From Callorhinus ursinus (Eukaryota; Chordata; Mammalia; Carnivora; Otariidae), in contig NW_020312775.1 in NCBI RefSeq assembly GCF_003265705.1, positions 4,234,822-4,298,821 of the forward strand: a DNA stretch of 64,000 nt, written 5' to 3'. Shown here in pieces: positions 58,091 to 64,000 of this stretch. The position numbers and the translations under genes are program-made. Positions within the stretch are counted from its first letter, which is position 1; each line of letters opens with the position of its first letter. The notes under the pieces were generated by a model. That model searched no databases, was not told where the DNA came from, and saw only the letters and a program-made list of their open reading frames with translations.

Positions 58091-58649
58091 GTTCTACAAA
58101 GCTTCAGTCCTAGTGGAAATAGCATCAGGTCTTCTTTAACAAGCAGACCAGAGCTCACCTAGTTAAATCTGGCCAAGGTCCAAACACTTCCCACTCAAGG
58201 AAAAATTCTGCAAATAATGGACCTGAGACATAGGGCAGCCAAAAACAGCAGCAGAGTGCATGCAGCTCACACCAGAGACACTTACAAAAGTGTCAGGCCC
58301 TCGACATCATATGACTTCTTCATAAAGCCATTACACTGAGGAGCAGGGAACATAACAGGCTTTTTTTAAAAAATAAAGAAGACAGAGACCTAGACAAAAT
58401 GCCAAGACTGAGGAATTCATCCCAAAAGAAAGACTAAGAAAAGGTCATGGCCAGGGATCTAATCGAAACAGAAATAAGTAATATGCCTGATCCAGAATTT
58501 AAAACAACAATCATAAGGATACTAACTTGGCTTGAGAAAAGCATGAAAGACATCAGAGAGACCCTTACCATGCAGGGAAAAAAAGCTAAAAAACAATCAG
58601 GCCAAAATGAAAATTGTAATAAATGAGATTCCAAGTTTACTGAACTGAA

Positions 58650-60430
58650 AAGAGAACTACAGGCCAGTATCCCTGATGAAAATGGATGCAAAAATTCTCA
58701 ACAAAATACTAGCAGATTGAATCCAACAGTACATTAAAAGAATCATTCACCATGATCAAGTTGGATTTATTCTGGGGCTGCAAGGATGGTTCAATATTTG
58801 CAAATCAAAATAATACGCCAAATTAATAAAAGAAAGGATAAGAAACGTGATCTTCTCAATAGAGACAGAAAAAGCATTTCAAAAAGTACAACATCCATTT
58901 TTGATAAAAACCCTCAACAAAGTAGGGATAGAAGGAACATACCTTACTTGCAGATGATGTGTTACTCTACATAGAGAACCCAAAAGACCCCATGAAAAGA
59001 TTACTAGAACTGATTCACAATTGAGTAAAGTCTCAAGATACAAAAACAAAGTACAGAAATCTGTTGCACTTCAATACACCAATAATGAAGCAGCAGAAAG
59101 GAAATGAAGGAATCGATCCCATTTATAATTGCACCAAAAACCATAAGATATCTTCAAATAAACCTAACCAAACAGGTGAAAGGTCTATACTCTGAAAACT
59201 ATAGAACACTGAAGAGAGAAACTGAAGATGACACAAAGAAATGGAAAAACATTCCATGTTCATGGATTAAAAGAACAAATACTGTAAAAATGTCTATACT
59301 ACACAAAACAGTCTACACATATAATGCAATCCCTATCAAAATATCACCAGCATTTTTCACAGAGCTAGAACAAACAATTCTAAAATTTGCATGGAACCAC
59401 AAAAGAATCTGAATAGCTGGAGGCATCACAATTTCAGACTTCAAGTTATATTGCAAAGCTCTAGTGATCAAGACAATATGGTACTGGCACAAAAACAGTC
59501 ATATAGATCAATGGAACAGAAAAGAAAACCCAGAAGTGAATCCACAACTATATGGGCAATAGAAAAAAGACAGTCTCTTCAACAAATGGTGTTGGGAAAA
59601 CTGCACAGCAACATGCAAAAGAATGAAACTGGACCACTTTCTTACACCATACACAAAAATAAATGCAAAATGGATGAAAGACCTAAATGTGAGATCTGAA
59701 TCCATCAAAATCCTAGAGAAGAATACAAGTGGTAACCTTACTGGCATAGACCATCACAGCTTCTTCCTGGACATGTCTCATGAGGCAAAGGAAATAAAAA
59801 AATAAACTTTTGGGACTTCATTAAGATAAAAAGCTTCTACACACTGAAGGAAACAATCAGTAAAACTAAAGGGCAACCTACAGAATGGAAAAAGATATTT
59901 GCAAATAACATATCTGGTAAAGGGTTAGTATCTAAAATCTGTAAAGAATTTATCAAACTCAACACCCAAAAAACAAATATTCCAGTTTAAAAAGGGGCAG
60001 AAGACATGAATAGACATTTTTTCCAAAGAAGACACACAGATGGCTAACACATGAAAAGATTCTCAAATCAAAATTGCAATGAGATATCACCTCACCAGCC
60101 AGAATGGCTAAAATCAACAACACATGAAACAATAGGTGTTGGTGAGGATGTGGAGAAAGGCAAATTCCCTGATACTGTTGGTGGGAATGCAAACTGGTGC
60201 AGCCACTCTGGAAAACAGTATGGAGGTACCTTAGAAAGTTAAAAATGGAACTACCCTAGGATTCAGCATTGTGGTACTAGGTATTTACCTAAAGGATACA
60301 AACAAATACTGATTTGAAAGGATACATGCACCCTGACGTTTATAGCAGCATTATCAACAATGGCCCAATTATGGAAAAAGCCCAAATGTCCATCCACTGA
60401 TGAGTGGATAAAGAAGAGATGGTATATATA
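58650..60430 (+). pseudogene. L1-J ORF2 remnant
   Basis: RT sequence starts at 'AGAGAACTACAGGCCAGTAT'. The active-site box near 58947 reads L-A-D-D, next to the second deletion. A 102-codon frame at 59104-59412 retains '[19 protein letters not shown]' and '[16 protein letters not shown]'. Later pieces lie in other frames. The endonuclease domain is wholly missing. Confidence 0.85.
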
Positions 60431-61189
60431 TAATATGGAAAAAAAAGAGAGGCACACCAGAAAGCAGACTCTTAACTATAGAGAAAAATCTGAGGGTTTA
60501 CTTTTGGGGAAGTGGGTGGTGGATGGGTTTAATGGGTGATGAGTAGTAGGGAGAGCACTTGGGATGAGCGCTGGGTTTTGTATGTATGTGATGAATCACT
60601 GAATTCTACACCTGAAACTAATATTACACAGTATGTTAACTAAATGGATTTTAAGTGAAAACTTTAAAAAAAGATTGAAAAATAAAAATGTAGAACAGAA
60701 AAATTTAAATAGTAAAAATCCAATTATATACTTTATAAAAGAGTATATAGAGTGAAAACATTATGTTATGCAACAGTAACCTTAGGATTAGGGTTAGCCA
60801 AGAAAGTGGCTGTAGATACATTAGTACAAGACAAAATAGACTTTAATAAAAAAAAAAATTAAGAACCCTGCACTAGAGATAATGAGGGTCACTACATATT
60901 AGCAAGGACTTAATTCACCAGAATCATAAAGCAATTCCAAATTTCAATTAATCTAGTAACAATGCCCTTCAAACATAAAACAGTGAAAGAATTATAGAAG
61001 GAAGTTGATAATATACCATCATAATGAGAGATTTCATCATAATATCTTCATAATTGACAAATTAAGGATATTTTAAAAATAAATAGGACTGTAAAAGATT
61101 TCAACTGTAAAATCTGAAGTATAAAAGAATTGGTATCAAACAGACCACATTCTTTGACTTTAATAAAATAAAAAAATCACTTACTTTTT

Positions 61190-61811
61190 TTTTAGAGTTT
61201 ATGTTGTCATTTAATTTTTCCAGCTTAATGAGGTAGGATTGACAAATACAAAATGTATATATTTAAAGTATACTATGGGATGGTTTGATATATGTATACA
61301 TTGTGAAATCATTGTCATAATCAACTTAATTAACACATTTATCACCTCACATAGTTACCTTTTTCTTTTTTTGGTGTAATAAGATCACTTAAGTTTTATT
61401 CCTTTAACAAATTTCAAGTACACAATGTAGCATTATTAACTATAGTCACCATGTTGTACATTAGATTCCCAGAACTTATTTATGGTATAACTGAAAGTTT
61501 GTGCCCTTTGGCCATTATTTTCCCACTTTTCCCACCCCCTCGTGAACATTGTTCTATTCTCTAGCCCTATGAACACAACTTTCTTAGATTTATGACACCT
61601 GTTAGAATAGCAATTGTCAAAAAAAGAAGAGATAATGAGGTTTGATGAAGGAGGGTAGAAAAGGGAACACGTGTACACTGTTGATGACAATGTAAATTGG
61701 TATAAACATAATGGAAAACTATGAATTTCCTCAAATAATTAATTAAAAATAGTAATACCATACAATGCAGCAATTCCACTGCTGAGTATATATCCAAAGG
61801 AAGTGAAATCA
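61190..61811 (-). mobile_element. Twin-primed (5'-inverted) L1M insertion in L1-K
   Basis: The left part (61190-61588) is T-rich and then antisense L1M 3' UTR ('GGTTTGATATATGTATACAT', 'TTAACACATTTATCACCTCA'). The right part (61589-61811) is ORF2 C-terminus in sense orientation ('ACACCTGTTAGAATAGCAAT', 'ATATATCCAAAGGAAGTG'). That head-to-head order is the classic product of twin priming. The flanks show AAATCACTTACT against AAATCAATTATA, a possible decayed duplication. Confidence 0.7.
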
Positions 61812-62640
61812 ATTATATTTTATATATAATAAGAATAACCCATTATTGAAAATTGAAAATAAAATTATAAGTAGCTCATATATCAAAGAAAACGTCATAA
61901 TAAAGATATAAAAATACTTAGAACTGAATGATCTTGAAAACATTATGGATCCAAACACATGGACACCAAAAGTGATACTGTAATTAAATTTCATAACCTT
62001 CAATTGCTATATTATGAAAGAAGAAAAATTGAAAATAATGATTGAACCATTGATCTCAAGTACTTAGAAAAAGAGTAGCAAGATACATTGAGGGAAAATA
62101 ATATTTAATGAAATAGAAAAAAACATAAAAATTAACAACGGCATAAGTTGGTTCTTTGATAAGATATTTTAATGACAAAATTTAATGGAATTAAGGGAAA
62201 AAGAAAGAGAAGTGAACAAATAAATATTAGGAATGAGAGAGAAAAGGTACAAAAATAATACTAGAAATTAAAAGTGAAGTATAACTATAGATGTTCATAT
62301 TAAACAGATAACAAGAGTTAGTATATATAACTTTTTGATAGTAAATTTGAAAACTTAAATGAGTAAATTTATCAAAACTGACTAAAGAAGAAATAGAAAA
62401 CCTGAATAACCTTATAGCCATTACATAAATTTAATTGATAGGTTTGTTTTTTTTTAATCTTCCAATGAAGAAAATACCCCACTCTAAAAGATTTCTAGAG
62501 AAATTCAAGAAACACATTATTTCAGTCTTATACTCTTCCATAAAATAATAAAAGAAAAACATTCCTAATTTATTTTACATGGCTAAGTATTTATATCAGA
62601 ATGAGATAAGAATAGTTCAAAAGACCTGTATGCTTTTGGT

Positions 62641-62985
62641 AAAACTGTACTTTGTTTCCACTATGTTGCAAAAAATAGAATGTTGACCCTCATAGATGAA
62701 TAATATCAATTATCTAAATTACGATATCTGATAATTTTATTTTGAAAAATGGGGGAAAAATTTTAAGTTGTAAACTTGAAACCATGTTTCAGTCTGGGTA
62801 TCCTATAGTAGTGAGTTAAAATAATCACCTTGTGATTTGATTAGAAAATGATGATTAGTTCCCTTTCTTATTGCCCTCAATAGCTAATTGAATCCTTTTA
62901 GTATTATTCTTTTGAGGCTCACTTCCCTTCTCTTGGATCCTGCCTTCACTTCCTTTTAAGAGATAACACAGTGGCTATTGAATCT
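62641..62985. other. Nothing recognised
   Basis: About 350 bases between the ancient L1 and a CAN-SINE with no identifiable feature. Confidence 0.5.
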
Positions 62986-62999
62986 AAAAGCTCTCAACA

Positions 63000-63188
63000 G
63001 GGCGTCTGGGTGGCTCAGTTGGTTAAGCCACTGCCTTCAGCTCAGGCCATGATCCTGGAGTCCCTGGATCGAGTCCTGCATCAGGCTCCCTGCTCGGCAG
63101 GGAATCTGCTTCTCCCTCTGACCCTAAACCCTCTCATGTTCTCTCTCTCATTCTCTCTCTCTCAAATAAATAAATAAAATCTTTAAAA

Positions 63189-63223
<35 letters not shown>

Positions 63224-63227
63224 AAAC
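63000..63227 (+). mobile_element. CAN-SINE with long tail
   Basis: Head 'GGGCGTCTGGGTGGCTCAG', B-box-like 'GGATCGAGTCCTGC', and an AAAT tail of about ten units (63185-63225). An 11-bp duplication AGCTCTCAACA (62989-62999 and 63228-63238) flanks it. Confidence 0.97.
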
Positions 63228-63239
63228 AGCTCTCAACAT

Positions 63240-63699
63240 CATTCCCTCCCTGTTATAATTTATCTACACTTGAACATATAATTAGTCTCTCTCCTTCCAT
63301 TACAGAGAAAGTGACTAAGATAATCTTTCTACCTGTGCTGTTTCCCATCTCCTCCAAAACCTCATTTCATCAATTATTCCCATTTTGTCCTATAATTTCA
63401 ACATTTCTCTTTCCCTTTATTCTTTCCCCTCCACAATTTCATAACACCATTATCCAGTTACTCATTTAGGAAAATTTAAACCAGGGAGAGGTTCTTCACT
63501 GCTCATTCCACCTTGTTCTTCCCCCTCCCTCTACAAATCTACACAAACCCAAGACTTGTTGCTAATTTTGTTTCCTGAATAATTCTCACATTTTCCCTTT
63601 CTTTCCATTCTCACAACTACAGTCTTGATGCAGGCTTTCATCATCATTCGCTTATAGATTGATACAGTGCCACCTAATTTAGAGTATAGTCCAGAAGAA
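63240..63699. other. Nothing recognised
   Basis: Pyrimidine-rich sequence between the SINE and MIR. I could not assign it to a repeat or gene. Confidence 0.5.
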
Positions 63700-63925
63700 A
63701 AGCATGGATCTTAGAGTCAGGCTGTGTTCAGATGCCAACAATATATTTTACTATAATTTTAACTTCGGGGAAATTAATCTCTCTAAACCTTATTTTCCTC
63801 AACTATAAAATAGAGATGATAATGCTTGTTCTTAAGTTTTATTGTGGTGATTAAGTGATATTATGCATATAAAACATTTAATACTGTGCCTTGCATATAG
63901 TAGCCACTCCAGGAATATTAATTCT
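63700..63925 (-). mobile_element. MIR SINE
   Basis: 'TTATTTTCCTCAACTATAAA', 'AGAGATGATAATGCTTG', 'GTGGTGATTAAGTGATATTA' and 'CTGTGCCTTGCATATAGTAG' are the reverse complement of most of MIR. Confidence 0.88.
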
Positions 63926-64000
63926 CTCTCTCCTTATAGCTTATTTTTCTCTAGTCCTTTTTCTACACTGCTATGAAAGTGACCTTAACAAAAATCTGAT

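Larger units (their letters stand above)
56867..60713 (+). mobile_element. L1-J: LINE-1 with internal deletions, nested in L1-K
   Basis: A perfect 15-bp duplication AAAAATCCAATTATA (56852-56866 and 60714-60728) flanks it. It has the L1-G-type leader ('AGCTAAAATGGCAGCATAG') and 5' UTR, then ORF1 start at about 58400. At about 58632 ORF1 jumps to the RT domain of ORF2, a loss of roughly 2.3 kb compared with L1-G. A second loss of about 300 bases lies near 58942, and a third near 60440. It ends with the L1 3' UTR and an A-rich tail. Confidence 0.92.
56697..62640 (+). mobile_element. L1-K: ancient LINE-1 ORF2, split in three
   Basis: 56697-56851 holds the ORF1/ORF2 spacer and ORF2 start ('TTTCAGTAATCACTATAAAT', 'AAATGGACTAAGCTGCCCAG'). 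60729-61185 continues the endonuclease ('GACAAAATAGACTTTAATAA', 'GGTCACTACATATTAGCAAG'). 61812-62640 continues into the linker and RT start ('GCATAAGTTGGTTCTTTGAT', 'GAAGAAATAGAAAACCTGAA'). L1-J and a twin-primed L1M sit in the gaps. It is highly diverged. Confidence 0.75.

Noticed and set aside
1..64000. CRISPR arrays, operons, tRNA genes or other prokaryote-type systems
   Set aside because: The window is mammalian. The short tandem repeats are microsatellites or SINE tails, and the tRNA-like A and B boxes belong to CAN-SINEs.

Overview
The window is nuclear DNA from a carnivoran mammal and consists almost entirely of interspersed repeats; I found no intact protein-coding gene. The best taxonomic evidence is at least 14 copies of a tRNA-derived CAN-SINE (core 'CCTGGGTGGCTCAGT', CT-rich end, AAATAAATAAA tail), a family restricted to Carnivora. 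The copies lack the heads I know from the young dog and cat subfamilies. Together with the L1 5' leader 'GGAGCAAGATGGCAGAGGAG', this suggests an arctoid caniform (bear, mustelid or pinniped). That taxonomic step is inference.

Layout. 1-3484: 5'-complete but decayed L1 (L1-A, minus) running off the left edge. 3485-9842: mostly unrecognised sequence with two MaLR/MLT1-like LTRs, an old L1M 3' end carrying an unusual CA/CG microsatellite, and MIR. 9857-12823: CAN-SINE, stacked L1 3' ends and a 5'-truncated minus L1 (L1-B). 12840-20440: ancient L1 fragments in both orientations, interrupted by four CAN-SINEs and a processed pseudogene of ATP5MF. 20470-34790: a stack of plus-strand L1s: an old 3' end (L1-F) holding a near full-length L1 (L1-G), followed by a second full-length but dead L1 (L1-C). 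34791-51020: gene-poor sequence with CAN-SINEs, MIRs, a MER2-type DNA transposon, a 5S rRNA pseudogene, an old minus L1 and a broken class II endogenous retrovirus (LTR, primer-binding site, start of gag). 51030-53145: the best-preserved L1 (L1-H), open except for one stop codon. 53280-56180: nothing recognised. 56185-62640: the most layered part, where an ancient L1 was hit by a younger L1 (perfect 15-bp duplication) and by a twin-primed L1M; next to it lies a 218-bp antisense piece of L1 5' UTR with an 18-bp duplication but no poly-A. 62986-64000: CAN-SINE and MIR.

The elements do not form a pathway. What they record is repeated retrotransposition: L1 ORF2 protein is the likely source of the SINE, pseudogene and L1 insertions, as shown by target-site duplications and poly-A tails. 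I saw no new gene system. The most unusual items are the tail-less antisense L1 5'-UTR insertion, tandem monomer-like blocks in two different L1 5' UTR types, the retroviral primer-binding site matching elongator tRNA-Met, and the 60-bp alternating purine-pyrimidine tract. Repeat family names other than L1, CAN-SINE and MIR come from memory of consensus sequences and need a RepeatMasker check.
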